From Sequoia sempervirens (taxonomy: Eukaryota > Streptophyta > Pinopsida > Cupressales > Cupressaceae), in assembly GCA_007258455.2 (NCBI GenBank), contig VDFB02262615.1:57747-121746 (forward strand): DNA of 64,000 nt, in the 5' to 3' direction. Positions 36,219-47,639 of the stretch are shown here, piece by piece. Below the pieces are notes generated by a model. The model was given only the letters and a program-made list of their open reading frames with translations, ran no database searches and was not told the origin of the DNA. Within the stretch, counting starts at the first letter, position 1. Every line of letters begins with the position of its first letter. A program made the translations under genes and the position numbers.

Positions 36219-36286
36219 TTTATATAGTAACGCGTCCTCTTTTATGATTGGTTCAATACACGCACAGCGGATCGTTGTAACGTATA
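36219..36286 (-). promoter_or_regulatory. H2B promoter: TATA box, CCAAT box, histone type I-like element
   Basis: On the minus strand upstream of the start there is TATATAAA (plus 36,219-36,226, about 100 bp from the ATG), a CCAAT box (plus 36,247-36,251), and ACAACGATCCGCTG (plus about 36,264-36,277). The last resembles the plant histone type I element, whose core is CGATCCGCG, the reverse complement of the CGCGGATC octamer (established for plant histone genes); here one core base differs. Such elements drive S-phase, meristem-linked transcription. ATTCGCGC near 36,353 could be an E2F-like site (weak). Confidence 0.7.
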
Positions 36287-36659
36287 ATCCTTGTCGTCCA
36301 TCTTTACATGCAAATCAACGGTCAGAGTTCAATTTTTGTTTTGAGCTCCGTATTCGCGCTTCCCATTCGAAAGGGAATCGGGATGACTAGACCTGTGGTT
36401 CCATGGAGCAGGTTAAATAAATATAATTAGTACAAACTAGCACTTGCACCTATAGGAGGTTCAAGGGGTCGGTCGATAGGAAAGTAAAGAAAAAAAAATT
36501 AAATGAATTTTAATATTATACAATCAGTTATATAACAATTTAAATATATAAACGTTTTGACTACAAATATGAATTTTGATTTATACAAATAATCATTGTA
36601 TCACATTATTAGTTACATAATTTTGTTGAATTTCTTTTTTTTAGAAAAAATAGATTCCT
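36287..36659. other. Upstream flank of H2B, no gene
   Basis: The first ~130 bp are relatively GC-rich and may hold further promoter sequence; ATGCAAAT at about 36,308-36,315 is noted without claim. The rest is AT-rich. Confidence 0.4.
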
Positions 36660-37835
36660 ATGAAGAACCTAAGTAACCACATGTTAGTATATCAATAACA
36701 TGAGAATTGGTTGTGGCTAAATTGTTTGCTTGTCTTGAGTTTTACCAATATCAATTGTGGCTTTATTTAGTGTACCTGTCTTGTGATTTGTGTATAGTGA
36801 TAGCCCATGTCGTGGATAGTAGTATTTTTCTATGTTTTCCTCATGATATAAGTTGTATTGGTATAGTTTTTGGTTTGTTTACCCGCAGTGGACCATTATA
36901 GTTATCAAATTTTATTGTAATGAATGATGACAATTCAAGTGGTTTTGATTTGATGGGATATACAATATCTTTGACCTCACCAGGAGACCCATTTATAAGT
37001 CTAGCTTGGATCCATAATTATTTTGTAAACATGACACATTGAAATTTCCTTAGTAATACCTCTTAGGGAAGTTTCTCATTGTTATTATTAGTCCCTGATT
37101 TATGTTGTATATTTAATGTAAAACTAAGTGCAATAGGTAGATTTAGTAGTTCTAACATTTTTTTGTTGTATAATATTACCAACTCATTTGTAGCAAATAA
37201 GTGTATCAATTGGTCAAATATTCTTGTTTAGTTTTTGTTTGTTTCTTGTTTATGTGAGTCATTAATAATTCCCAACCATGTTGTGTTGGTTCTATGTTGT
37301 GCATATTTTGTAATGTATGATAAAATTGTATTTGAATTAGATTGCCAACTTGTCTAAAAATTATTTGTAATCTAACAATTGTATTAAATTTATGTCATAA
37401 GTTTCTCATAGTTGTGTATGATGCATAAATAGGTTTATCCATAACAAGTGGTAATTGGGCAAGGTCTCCTATAAAAAGTATAGAAATGCCACCAAAGAAA
37501 ATGTTTTGTTGTTGAGGATTGCTTCATGTAGCTTGCTATCATTTTTTAATAGTATTTTTGCGCCAATGAAGCTCATCTCATTAATGAGAATGTATTGTAT
37601 GTCTTTCATGTCTTCATGAAATGTTGTCAATGTTTTTCCTTGCAATGGTTGCATTTCTCTAATTGGAATATTGAGCATTGCATGTATAGTTGAGGCTTGT
37701 ATATTAAATGTTATGGTTCTTGTTGGGGTGAGAACAAGGAGTGGGTTTACTCTTTTTGGTACAACGTTTGAAGTGCATTTCTTATGCAACTAATTAGATA
37801 GGATTTTCTAATGAAAAATTATCTATTGAGTGTTT
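36660..37835 (-). pseudogene. PIF1-family DNA helicase, broken (Helitron-type or host-derived)
   Basis: Minus-strand frames give SF1 helicase motifs in the correct order. There is a damaged Walker A followed by SYLISCIRNALQTLYQKE (about 37,815-37,760), then LLVLTPTRTITFNIQASTIH, then ILINEMSF where Walker B normally has DEMS. Next come LFIGDLAQLPLVMDKPIYA (about 37,475-37,425), NELVILYNKKML, LINGSPGEVKDIVYP (about 36,990) and the C-terminal WAITIHKSQ (about 36,790). Several frameshifts and stops inactivate it. PIF1 helicases unwind DNA, and many plant copies of this type derive from Helitron transposons. No Rep motif or Helitron end is visible, so Helitron origin is only possible. Confidence 0.8.
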
Positions 37836-39819
37836 TGGTGATAATGTACAATTTTGTTTGTAAGAATTTAAGGGGGAATGAACATCTTGTTGGTACATGC
37901 TTTTTGTGTTTACAAATTGAATCGCAACATCATGCATGAACATTGTGTTTTTCCTATTTATTTATTTTTGTAAAAATCGCATAGACCTAGCATTTCAAGT
38001 TCACTTAAATTGAAATTGTTAGCAAGGCCTAGTTGAGATAATAATAATTTGCATCCTTTGTGACGACAACATATATGAAGGATCTTGTTGATTCAATTGG
38101 TGTTACTATTTCTAGGTGAGATGGGTAGTGCATGTAGGATTGTATGTAGTTAGATTTTATCTCACTATCATCGATTGTTTTCTTCAGGCAATGGAACACT
38201 ATTTTACCTACATTCAATTATATAAATTTCCCATTACAAATCATATGAGGTGATTCTTTGCCATGATTTTTTTATATTGTTTCAAATATTGATCTTTTAG
38301 TCTTTCATTTGAACATATTCTTGTCAATGTACTAACACAACTCTTTGATTTTATTTCAACTTTATGTGCATACTTGGCAATGTATTTGAGAACAAACAAT
38401 CATGAGAAAATGGATTAACAATCTATAAGTTTGAAAAACATGCTTACAAATTACACTTTTATAACATTGGTTCACTTGAATAATGCTAAAATAATTTGCA
38501 GCATCAAAACTTGGAGCAACCACAAAGTAATTTATTGAGAGCTCCACAACTCTAATCCTCATTATTTGGTTGATAAGGACTAATCCTTCAATTTGATTAC
38601 TCTCCAAATAACCCAAGCACCATCTAAGTGATATTTCATAAATGGCTCCAAATAAAATAAAAGAATTAACTACAAAATATTTCATCATAGAAAAACAAGA
38701 AAAGCATATAAATTTAGAACCATGTAGACCTTAAAAATATTTGTTTCCTTAGAACAAAGAATATATGTGGAAAAAGATAATTTATCTTACACACAGGCAT
38801 ACTTGCTTCAATAGTTCATTGACAACCATGGGGACATTTGGGTGGGCCACTTCTTTTTTGTAAGACAATAATTGATTAAGCTTTTGGAACTTTTCAGGCA
38901 CAAGCTACACCCACGAGTGCCTTATGTTTCTTTTGTTTATTTTTTGAAATCCTAATGATATCCAAAACTATCTAGAGAAGGAATATTGGTAGTTGGTTAT
39001 TGGTTGGCATTGCATGAATGTTAGAATTTGGTACTTTGGCATTAATTGTGAACATTCGTTTATACATTTATTATAATTGACCCTATTTATGGAAGAATGT
39101 CATGAGAGTCATCGTGTAGTTGATTAAGAGAGGGAATATTTGGTCAAAGTGTTATGGCCACTTGGAACCTAGGAGAAGGGAGGACAAAAAAAGGAAGGTG
39201 AATATACTTGTCTACTCATTATTCAATTGATAAGCTTCACTATCTTCTTTTGTTGTTGCAAGTGCAGAATGTAGGACTAGAAAAAGAGTCTCAGTCGCCT
39301 CCTCTAAAGGGATTTTGAAGGTCATTTTGTTGACATTTCCCTCTAAATCCCTTTTTGCTGCAATTGCACTTGCTTCATGGTCCTCAGGAAATAAACTCAT
39401 TCTTCATTTTTATCTCAAAAGCATCTTCAAAATTCCCTCTAAATTTTTTCTCTTGGATTGTTTTAGCGATCTTTGTTTTTATTTCTTCTTTGCAATCTAC
39501 AGTTTGAGGTTCTCCCTCTCTGCTGATCATATTCAACTACTTTAAGTCAAACTCTTTTTGTTCATTGTCCCCTACAAATGCTTTCTCTAGCCCCCTCATG
39601 GATCTTGGTGCCTGAGTACCAAGATCATCATAAAAGCATGTAGACAACATATAGATCAATAGTATCTATTTCATCTCATATAATATCAAAATAATCAATG
39701 TCAAGTGTACAGTGATATTACAAAATGTGGAGAGATAGATCAACAAAATGGTAGAATATCATAACGTCTCGGACTGAACAAGTGAATACATCAAGTCTCA
39801 ATACATCAAATATGAACGC
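37836..39819. other. No supported gene; possible upstream remains of the helicase ORF
   Basis: On the minus strand at about 38,030-37,950, a frame reading NLSELEMLGLCDFYKN may continue the helicase ORF upstream. A minus-strand open frame at 39,212-39,400 (containing LEGNVNKMTFKIPLEEATETL) looks protein-like but I cannot assign it. The remainder is AT-rich. Confidence 0.35.
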
Positions 39820-41640
39820 AAGAGCTATGTGCTACTCCCCTAAACAATGTAGGCCTCACTATGCTTGTTGATGCACCACCAGATGGACCTACACCTAGAT
39901 CACTACCTGATGGATCTTTAGGAGGTGGCCCATTCACACCCTTTCTCATCATTTGTGACTGACTCTGACCTAATCTAGCACTGACAGATTGTGCATAACT
40001 AGGGGCATGCCACTCTACAAGAACCGCCTAATAATACTGTAATCTATAATACTCGGCCTCTTGGGTTGAATGTTGAACCTCTCTGAGCATATCTCCTATT
40101 GTAGTACCCTTAGACACTCTTTGTAACCTCTCAGCTAGGGCCTCTTCCTGCTCACATCTTTGTCTAGCCTCATCTCTCTTTGTTGTCAGAGAGGCAATTT
40201 GTGCCTGTGCTTATGCCAGTTGTCCCTATAAGCCCTCCACCTGTAACTGCAAGGCATCTATCTATACCTACTGCTGATGGGAAGGCACATGAATCTGAAC
40301 ATGGGATGGTCCTTCCTGCTGCTCTCCAGAGGGAACCATGGATCTCCTCCTTCAAGGTACTCTAAAATCCAGTATTTGGCTTCCACCTACATCTCTACGA
40401 TCTCCTCCATCATCCCCTCCATCCCCGCCATCTCCCACCTCCTCATCACCATCTCCACCATCCCTCCTCTGTCTCGGTGCATGTGGTGGTTCCCTCTCAT
40501 CATCATCGAAGGCTGGTACTGGCTCATCAGGACTCAATATCCTCGGTATAGTGTGTGTGTAGAAATATTGAGCATACTCATTTGTCATCACACCAACTGA
40601 GATCTCTAGACAATAATCCCATACCTGTGCCTGTAATCCAAAATACTCCTTGCAGGCTACATCATATGATAGGGTGGGTCCCCACTCTGGAATATCTTGA
40701 TGTCTACGAGCATATAACACAACTCCCTAGGGCATCCCCTAAACTCGGCCATACTGACATAACACCCTCATGAGCATGAATCTCTCAATCACAAACCAAT
40801 TTTGTCCAATCAAATATCTAGAAGTGCACATATATGGCATCTCAAGATCATCCTCGGGCCACTACTTGCAATCCAAGTATGGTTTCCATGTAACAATCTC
40901 CAAATCATCAAGAACTCACCGTTGGTACTCCAATTTTCCTAGCTTGTGTTGGACAATACCACCTACGTACTCGAAGACATATGGCCTACCAACTGGACGA
41001 TCTCTCTCAACTACAAGACGAGTAATCGCTATATGCTCCCAAGCCCAAATCTAAAGTAATGTCACTCCAACTAATAAACTAGCAGCTCCAAGATACACTG
41101 CCTGATGCAGATCATGATACAAGTGAGCTAACATACAAGAACCCCATGCATATTGAATCCCCTAAGTAATCATACTCTCCAGTATTTGGCCCCAGCCAAT
41201 AGACAGTCCCTTCGACCTATGGTCGAGACATAAGAAACCTTCAACAAATCCAACTAGCATAGATGATAATGGCTCATACAAATCAACCATATCCTGCCAC
41301 GTGATCTTGTAACCACTAATCCCATTATCAACAAAAATCCTCCTCAGTGCCTTGGTCCCTCCCTACTCTGTATGATCATATATCACTAACTCTCCAATAA
41401 CGGGAATCCCTAATATCTGGTACACATCCTCTAGAGTAACTGTCATCTCACCGGTAGCCAGATGGAACATGTTGTGGTTGTTATGCCATCTCTCAGCTAA
41501 TGTGGTTAATAGTCCCCTATTTATTCTATACTGGGGCATATCAAGCAAAAAGGATAAACCACATCGCCTAATGACATCTAAATCCACCTACACCAGACAT
41601 GGAATCATATCCCAAGTCTTCAGGTAGTGCTCCCGAGACT
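39820..41640 (-). pseudogene. Plant mobile domain (PMD) ORF, antisense extra ORF of a Tat gypsy element
   Basis: On the minus strand the frame reads TWDMIPCLV, RRCGLSFLLDMPQYRINRGL, LAERWHNNHNMFHL, TGEMTVTLEDVYQILGIPVI and, later, WAWEHIAITR, the signature blocks of the plant mobile domain (aminotransferase-like, PF10536 type). An Asp/Arg/Gly-rich acidic segment follows (about 40,560-40,380), then a coiled coil (LTTKRDEARQRCEQEEALAE, about 40,190-40,130). About 600 codons with roughly ten stops, mostly TAG where Gln or Trp is expected. PMD-like antisense extra ORFs are known in plant Tat elements. Its position just before a PPT and LTR fits. Function in the element is unknown. Confidence 0.75.
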
Positions 41641-41988
41641 AAAAAACTTGTAAGTCCTATCAGCATGATATTATCGCAAATCAACATTTTATCAATCAAC
41701 CTATCAATCAATCTAATTAGCTCAAATGATTTTTTTTAAATTTTTAAACAGGGCATCAATTAATCACTTGGCAGGGTCATTCTTCTTTATCAGGAGATAA
41801 ATCGTTGCAAAATCCTGGAAAATTGAAATTCATCAAAAAAATCCTAAATATTCAAAATTTCTCGATTTATCTCCTGAGGGGGCATACTCATATCATCACT
41901 TGAAAATTAGCGTCTGGGGCATATCAAAAAAATTTATCAGCACTATCAACAAATTTTTCTTTGAAGCAATGTGTCGCAAACACATCGC

Positions 41989-42005
41989 TTCAAAGAGGGG
42001 CAAAA
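41989..42005 (+). other. Polypurine tract before LTR
   Basis: TTCAAAGAGGGGCAAAA abuts the LTR start TGTATACACTC. PPTs of this AGAGGGGCAAA form are typical of plant Tat elements (family knowledge). It marks the following LTR as the 3' LTR of the element to its left. Confidence 0.75.
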
Positions 42006-42986
42006 TGTATACACTCAAATTTGGTCTAGAGGAATTAATTAAATACAAGTTATTTAATTAATGATCTTTAATTCTTCTACTTATAAATAAATCAAAAAAA
42101 TTATTTATGTAGTTTATTTTCTCTAATTCTTCCTATCTTAAATCATTTTCTTCATGTCTTAATTAAATGAACAAATTTAATTAGTTTGTCTTATTTAATT
42201 AATCTTATCTCATTAAATTTGAATTTTTAATTTGAATTTAAGCACATTTCTACTAACTTCTTTCCACCTTCCACCTTACCATGTGTCTCATGAAATTAAA
42301 TATTTCTAATATTTAGTTTGGCCTTCATCTTCATTTTATTCCTCTTCACACTTGGTAGTTTGTTCTTCTAAAGGGAACACACTCCCCTTTTCTCTCTAAC
42401 CTCTTCACCTTCAACCGTCCATTCTCCAAATCGAATCCAAACCATTGATTTCTACCACCTAGGCTCATGGCTTGGAAAATCTATAAATAGGCCCTCTTTT
42501 ACATCAAAAAACATATAGAGAGAGTTGAGCGTAATTACACTCTACAAAAATTTCATTAGCATTATCATCTTAGCATTGTAATTCTAGTTTTAGCATTTTA
42601 GCATTAAGTAGTTTTATCATGGCATTACCATTAGCAACATCTTCATTACAGTAGTTTAATCATATCATTTCATCTAGCAACATCATAGCATCATCACTAA
42701 TATATGCATATCATTTATAGCTAGTTTAGCAATCATGTAATGTAGGAAATATTTCTTGCATTTCCAGCATCTCTCATTCTTCAAGTTGTCATTTAAAAAG
42801 TCATGTGCACAAACAATCTGAGAGAAAAATGACTTAAAGAGTCCTTGGAGATAGAGGACAATGAGACACCATTGGGGAATTTGTTTGTTTCAATTTGATT
42901 TTTTTTGAATTCCTTGATATAATGTTTCATCGGTGTGTTGTATAGCTTTTAATTTCTTATTCACGATACATTTTATATAACACACA
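42006..42986 (+). repeat. Tat-type LTR shared by two element halves
   Basis: It starts TGTATACACTCAAATTTGG after a PPT and ends near TATATAACACACA just before a PBS-like TTGGCACCC. Length is about 981 bp. It has a clear TATA box and AT-rich flanks. PPT on the left and PBS on the right mean it serves as the 3' LTR of one unit and the 5' LTR of another. Its first bases resemble the solo LTR in the LINE (17,330-18,512, minus strand). Confidence 0.75.
42482..42489 (+). promoter_or_regulatory. LTR TATA box
   Basis: TATAAATA sits about two-fifths of the way into the LTR, in the context AATCTATAAATAGGCCC. The transcription start would be about 30 bp downstream, near 42,515, defining the U3/R border. 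Confidence 0.7.
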
Positions 42987-42990
42987 TAAA

Positions 42991-43008
42991 TTGGCACCCA
43001 TCGTGGGG
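42991..43008 (+). other. Primer-binding site
   Basis: TTGGCACCCATCGTGGGG follows the LTR end by a few bases. The TGGCGCCCACCGTGGGG-like form is typical of plant Tat/Athila elements (family knowledge); two CpG positions appear mutated to CA. Confidence 0.7.
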
Positions 43009-43099
43009 TGTAGCCCCATTTTTAACATTTTCTAGCAAGTTTTTTGTGAACAGGTTCATTCGTGGATTTCGATGTATTTCACTCGAAGCCTCTTTCAAT

Positions 43100-43290
43100 G
43101 CATAGGTGGTGACTTTCGACGCATACAAGCTATGTTATAGAGCATCTACCTGCTTTTCCAATGCATCTACCTATTCTTTTGGCACATATACAAAATTTGA
43201 CTTCCCTTTTTCTTGTTTTCCAGAATAGCGCATTGAATGTGTTTTATGGTGCATATATTGAATGTTTTAGCGCATACACCTTTATTTGTA
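43100..43290 (+). repeat. 21-bp minisatellite, first block
   Basis: GCAT-anchored units of 21 bp start at 43,100, 43,121, 43,142, 43,163 (fifth anchor at about 43,184) and, after a small irregularity, at about 43,228, 43,249 and 43,270. Sequence between the anchors is variable. It is the same 21-bp family as 44,272-44,481. Confidence 0.75.
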
Positions 43291-44271
43291 GAAATTTAAA
43301 ATTTTGGGGATTGATTGGTTTTTTTTTTTGCAAGTGTTTTATACATTGTCAAAGACATTATATGAGACTACTAATGATGTTTGCAAGGGTTGGATTTATT
43401 TTCCTTTGATTGAATTAGGCATCTAGTTTAATTACAAGGTTAATGAACACCATGTATGTTGTGTTTGCAAAGTGATAGGCCTGTGCTTTCCCCTTTACAG
43501 GGTGACCAAAATGTTAGACTCACTTTTTTATTGATTGCAATAACACCTTTATAAGGCCTACCGTAGTGGGAAAAAGTACTCACCCTATGGGAACGACCTA
43601 GGTGGGAACAACTAAAGCCAAGCATTCCAACCCACTACAATCAAACGTGATTGTGATGAAAGTCACATTCAACAATAGTGTGCATTGATAGCCATCCCAA
43701 AAGCCTTTTTTTCTAAAGGTTGGGAGGCTTCCTAAGGGAGCTTATCATTTTTTCGCACTGAATGAAAACCCTTACTAAGAACTTTAAGTGTAGTAGTCAG
43801 CTGAGTCAGTTCCCGAACATTATAATATTCACAATGCAAGGGGAGGGAAGAATCTGCCCCCAAGATACTTACCATATAACTACCAGGGATTACTGGCCAA
43901 AAGTGAAGGAATTGACTTTTGGTTAAGACCCGAAAAAGGAAAAAACACGGGCGCCCTCTAGGTGGTGACATGGCTGTGTGAGCTTACATAGTTCTAAGAT
44001 GTGGGTTGTGATGTTATTAATGACCCTTGACATTAGAAGAGTCTGATTGATCTATTTGCTATTATTCAATACTAGTGGAAATCAAAGGGATTGGACCAGA
44101 TCCTTGAACATACACTTGATGTTTAGATCATAGGATGAAACAATTGTTTTACTACTTGCTTCTATGTTTGAAATCATTGTTCAGAATATCATCCATCCAA
44201 AACACTCAATTCACTAATTCAAAAACAAGAAAACCAAACAAACTTTCAAAACGGTGACCATTTCCAGTTTA
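43291..44271. other. Leader sequence between two 21-bp blocks, no gene
   Basis: About 980 bp in the untranslated leader of the Tat element. A less AT-rich stretch at 43,440-43,975 has short open frames but no domain. It may be leader sequence or a small insertion separating the two minisatellite blocks. Confidence 0.4.
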
Positions 44272-44481
44272 GTGCATACACTTCTTGTTCCAGTGCATTT
44301 AGTTCATATTTTGGCACATATATGGTATGTTTCAGCACATTCATCCCATTTTTCAGAGCATCAACTTCCTGTTCTAGAGCATTTAAGTGATATTTTAGCA
44401 CATCTAGGATCTTTTTTAGTGCATTTACCCCATCTTTTAGTGCATATACTCCTTGTTCTGGTGCATTCACCCGATACCCAA
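44272..44481 (+). repeat. 21-bp minisatellite, second block (ten units, exact spacing)
   Basis: (G/C)(T/A)GCA(T/C)-type anchors fall at 44,272, 44,293, 44,314, 44,335, 44,356, 44,377, 44,398, 44,419, 44,440 and 44,461: ten starts at exactly 21-bp spacing, although the sequence between anchors varies. Because 21 bp is seven codons, both strands are open here. The minus-strand frame (44,246-44,554) reads as Leu heptads such as NALEQEVDALKNGMNVLK. Confidence 0.9.
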
Positions 44482-44901
44482 ACAAAGAGGATAAATGAAC
44501 ATTTGTCAGACAACTTAAACTATATTTAGGGACCCTTTTCAGAGCAGAGATCATTCCTCATTACAACATTGGTTTAAACTTGGATAAAATGGCTTTTGCA
44601 AGTGAAATTACTTTAACTAAACTTAGATCAAACAACTTAAAGTGCCAAATCATCAATCTCATCTCTGACTATTAGCTGAGTTTCATCATCATGATTTATC
44701 ATCCTTCGTCATGAAACAAACATTTTGTACATCATATTTACCATAGTCTCATCAATAGAATCTATCATTCTATTTGCCTCAGGCATTTCCTTGGCATTCC
44801 TAAAATAAAGATCAAAGTATAGCAAAACTCTAACACTTGCATGCCCGTTTTAACAAGAGCTAAAAAAACTCAGAGAAAAAGAAGCAAAAACCCAAACCAT
44901 C

Positions 44902-46413
44902 ATGGTAGAAGGAGAAGAAAATCCCTTCCACAGATTTCATCAACTTGAAAAAGATGAGATAACTAATGAGGACATTCAACAAGCTCAACAAGACCCTAAA
45001 TCTCACAAGTTCATGGAGAAAATTCTAGAAAAGGATGGAGAGAAATAATTTTTGATGTTGGCAAATCAAGGTGTAAAACTACCCAATGAATTTGATGTAA
45101 ACCAATTGAAGGAAGCTCCCAATAAAACAAAATTTGACTCACAAAACACAAATTCAATGAATGCTTTAACTCAACAAATGCAAAATCTTCAACAAAAAAT
45201 CCAATGCATGCAAAGGGGAACAACCAAGAGATATCTGCTGCAAGACATCTATCCTTATCCCTTTGACAAAAGTATGAACATGATACCTTTTCCACCAAAT
45301 TGTGATCTTCCAAAATATGACAAATACAATGGAAAAACTAATCCTCAAGATCATGTAAGAAAATTTTTCACTATGAGTCTAGAATTTGCACGTGAAGAAA
45401 CCTATCTAATGAGATTATTTCCAAGAAGTTTGGGTGGTCAATGCATGGAATGGTTTTCAAAACTCCCACTGGGTATTAGATCATTTGAAGAGATGGTAAA
45501 TAAATTTATCTCCCAATATTCATACAGCATTCAACATGAAATAACCATGAAGGATCTTTGTAACACAAAACAAAAAAATGGTGAATCATTTCTTACATTC
45601 CTACAAAGATGGAGATGATTATTTGCTAGATATGCTCATCCTATACTTGAGAAAGAAAAGATGGAAATATTCATTGAAAATATCAACAGTGAGATGAGTT
45701 ATAGACTCCAATTGCAATGTCCACCCAACTTTGAAAAGATGATTGAAAATAGACTTAAGATTGAGGAAGCCTTGGTTAAAAGTGGAGTATTGAAAATCTA
45801 TAATGAAGGACCAAATTCTACTAACTCTTCCAATCATTATAACGACAATGAAAAATCAAAATTTTGGACAAGATGCAAGAATGTTGGTAATGATGGCGTA
45901 GCTGAAACACATAATGCAAGACTAGTCTTTAATTTATCAGGCACTACACCCAAAAACAATCAAAACCAGCTCCACCACCACAACACCAAAAATTTACACC
46001 TTTGGTGCAGTCTCTTGAATCAACATTAAAAGAAATTCTTGCAAACAAACTCATAACACTACCGAAGGCATGATATTTTGAACCAAGAGTCAAACCATCA
46101 TGGTGGAATGATGCATATTACTGTAATTTTCATAGAAACAAAGGTCATAAAATAAATGATTCATAAAACAAATGATTGTATGCAATTAAAACATGTGGTG
46201 CAAGACTTGATAGATAGACGCAAAATATTGATAGAAGGACCTCAAACAAATGTTGATCATGGAGCATTTAAAAACCCTCTACCCAACTATGAAAAAGGAG
46301 AATCCTCTTTGACAAACAAAGGGGAGAATGTGAATTATGTCTATGATACTACCATCCTTCACATTGTTGCAACCAATAATCAAATCAATGACATCAAAAT
46401 TGAGGATAAATAA
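44902..46413 (+). pseudogene. gag: Tat gypsy gag
   Basis: The ATG at 44,902 opens MVEGEENPFHRFHQLEKDEI. A TAA at 45,046-45,048 breaks it; then 188 codons are open (45,052-45,618). The capsid-type block is CDLPKYDKYNGKTNPQDHVR (about 45,304), followed by WFSKLPLGIRSFEEMVNKFI and KQKNGESFLTFLQRWR, where a TGA replaces the next residue. A knuckle-like CNFHRNKGHK with a displaced last Cys lies at 46,121-46,190. Gag of the element whose pol follows. Confidence 0.85.
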
Positions 46414-46485
46414 GACATTGTTGCAGTTGATAATCAAATCAATGTCATCAAAATCAATGATAAACAAGACAAACTACCGGTAAAT

Positions 46486-47310
46486 GTGACCACAAGAGCG
46501 CAATCCAAGTTTGTATGGGAAGGAAGTACATCTAAAACACCCGTTGGCCCTTTAAATCAATACAATATTGTAGACCAATTACAAAAGATCCCAGCACAGA
46601 TATCCATACTAGAACTTCTTAAAATTTCACCAGCCCATAAGGATATTTTGGAAAAAGCTTTAGTGGACACCACAGTACCAACTAATTTGGAAGTTTGTCA
46701 ATTCCAAGCCATGGTGGGACATTTGACTGCACCCAATTGTTTATCATTCTTGAAAAATTATGATGCATCCCTCACTCATCCACACAACACGCCACTCCAT
46801 ATTGAGGTTATAATTCATAAACATCAGGTCAAACATGTTTTAATAAATGGAGGAGCTGGTCTAAATATTTGCAATTTAAAGCTTATCCATGCAATGGGAT
46901 TTTTAGAAAATGCAATAGATTCCAGAAGAAAGATCACCATAAAAGCTTATGATGATGAAGAAAGATCCTCTCAAGGACTGATAGTATTACCAATTCAAGT
47001 GGGACTAGTTCAAAAGGATATAATCTGCCAAGTTTTAGACAAGGGCTTGACATACAACATACTCTTGGGTTGACCTTGGATCCATGAAATGCAAGCAGTG
47101 CCATCAACATACCAACAATGTTTGAAATTCCCTTACAATGGACAAGAGATCACAATTTCAGTAGATTCTAATAATCCTCAATACTACAACACTCTTAAGA
47201 CATTCCAAGATGTTTTTGTGCCACACAACATAGAAACTTACACTTCTATTTCATCAAGTAATGAAAGCCCACTCAATTCTCTGTCAAAACAATTTGAGAA
47301 AAAGATCTAG
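46486..47310 (+). pseudogene. Tat protease domain with Asp-to-Asn at active site
   Basis: An open frame of 195 codons reads VKHVLINGGAGLNICNLKLI near 46,830-46,885. Tat proteases have IDGG or IDGGAG here, so the catalytic Asp is replaced by Asn (seen in sequence, compared with family knowledge). It continues to DKGLTYNILLG, a TGA, then PWIHEMQAVPSTYQQCLKFP, the conserved protease end. It would mature the polyprotein; this copy is probably inactive on two counts. Confidence 0.8.
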
Positions 47311-47639
47311 TCAAAAGATAAAGGCATTAGTGATCCCATTTCCTCAAGTAATGAAGGCCAACTCAATTCTTTGTCAAAATAGTTTGAAAAAAAGATCTAG
47401 TTGAAAGATAAAGGCATGGGTGAGTATTCTTTTGAGCAGTCCTTATGTCTCTCATAGCTACTACCTTCTCCAAAATCATATGGACAACCATCAACATCTA
47501 GACAACAATATTCAAAACCCATCACGATCTTTGATGGTAAATTTGTAGAAGCAAGTACTCTAGTTGATGAATATGAGGATAAAGACATTCTAAAATGGCT
47601 TTACAAAGATGAAGAAGCATCCCAAGTGACAACTTCCAC

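Noticed and set aside
36308..36315. ATGCAAAT as a functional histone octamer
   Set aside because: That octamer drives animal H2B genes; plant histone promoters use the CGCGGATC type, so this is probably chance.
44246..44554. Host coiled-coil gene on the minus strand
   Set aside because: The frame arises from the 21-bp repeat inside a retroelement leader, and has no conserved extension outside it; kept as a repeat and a finding instead.
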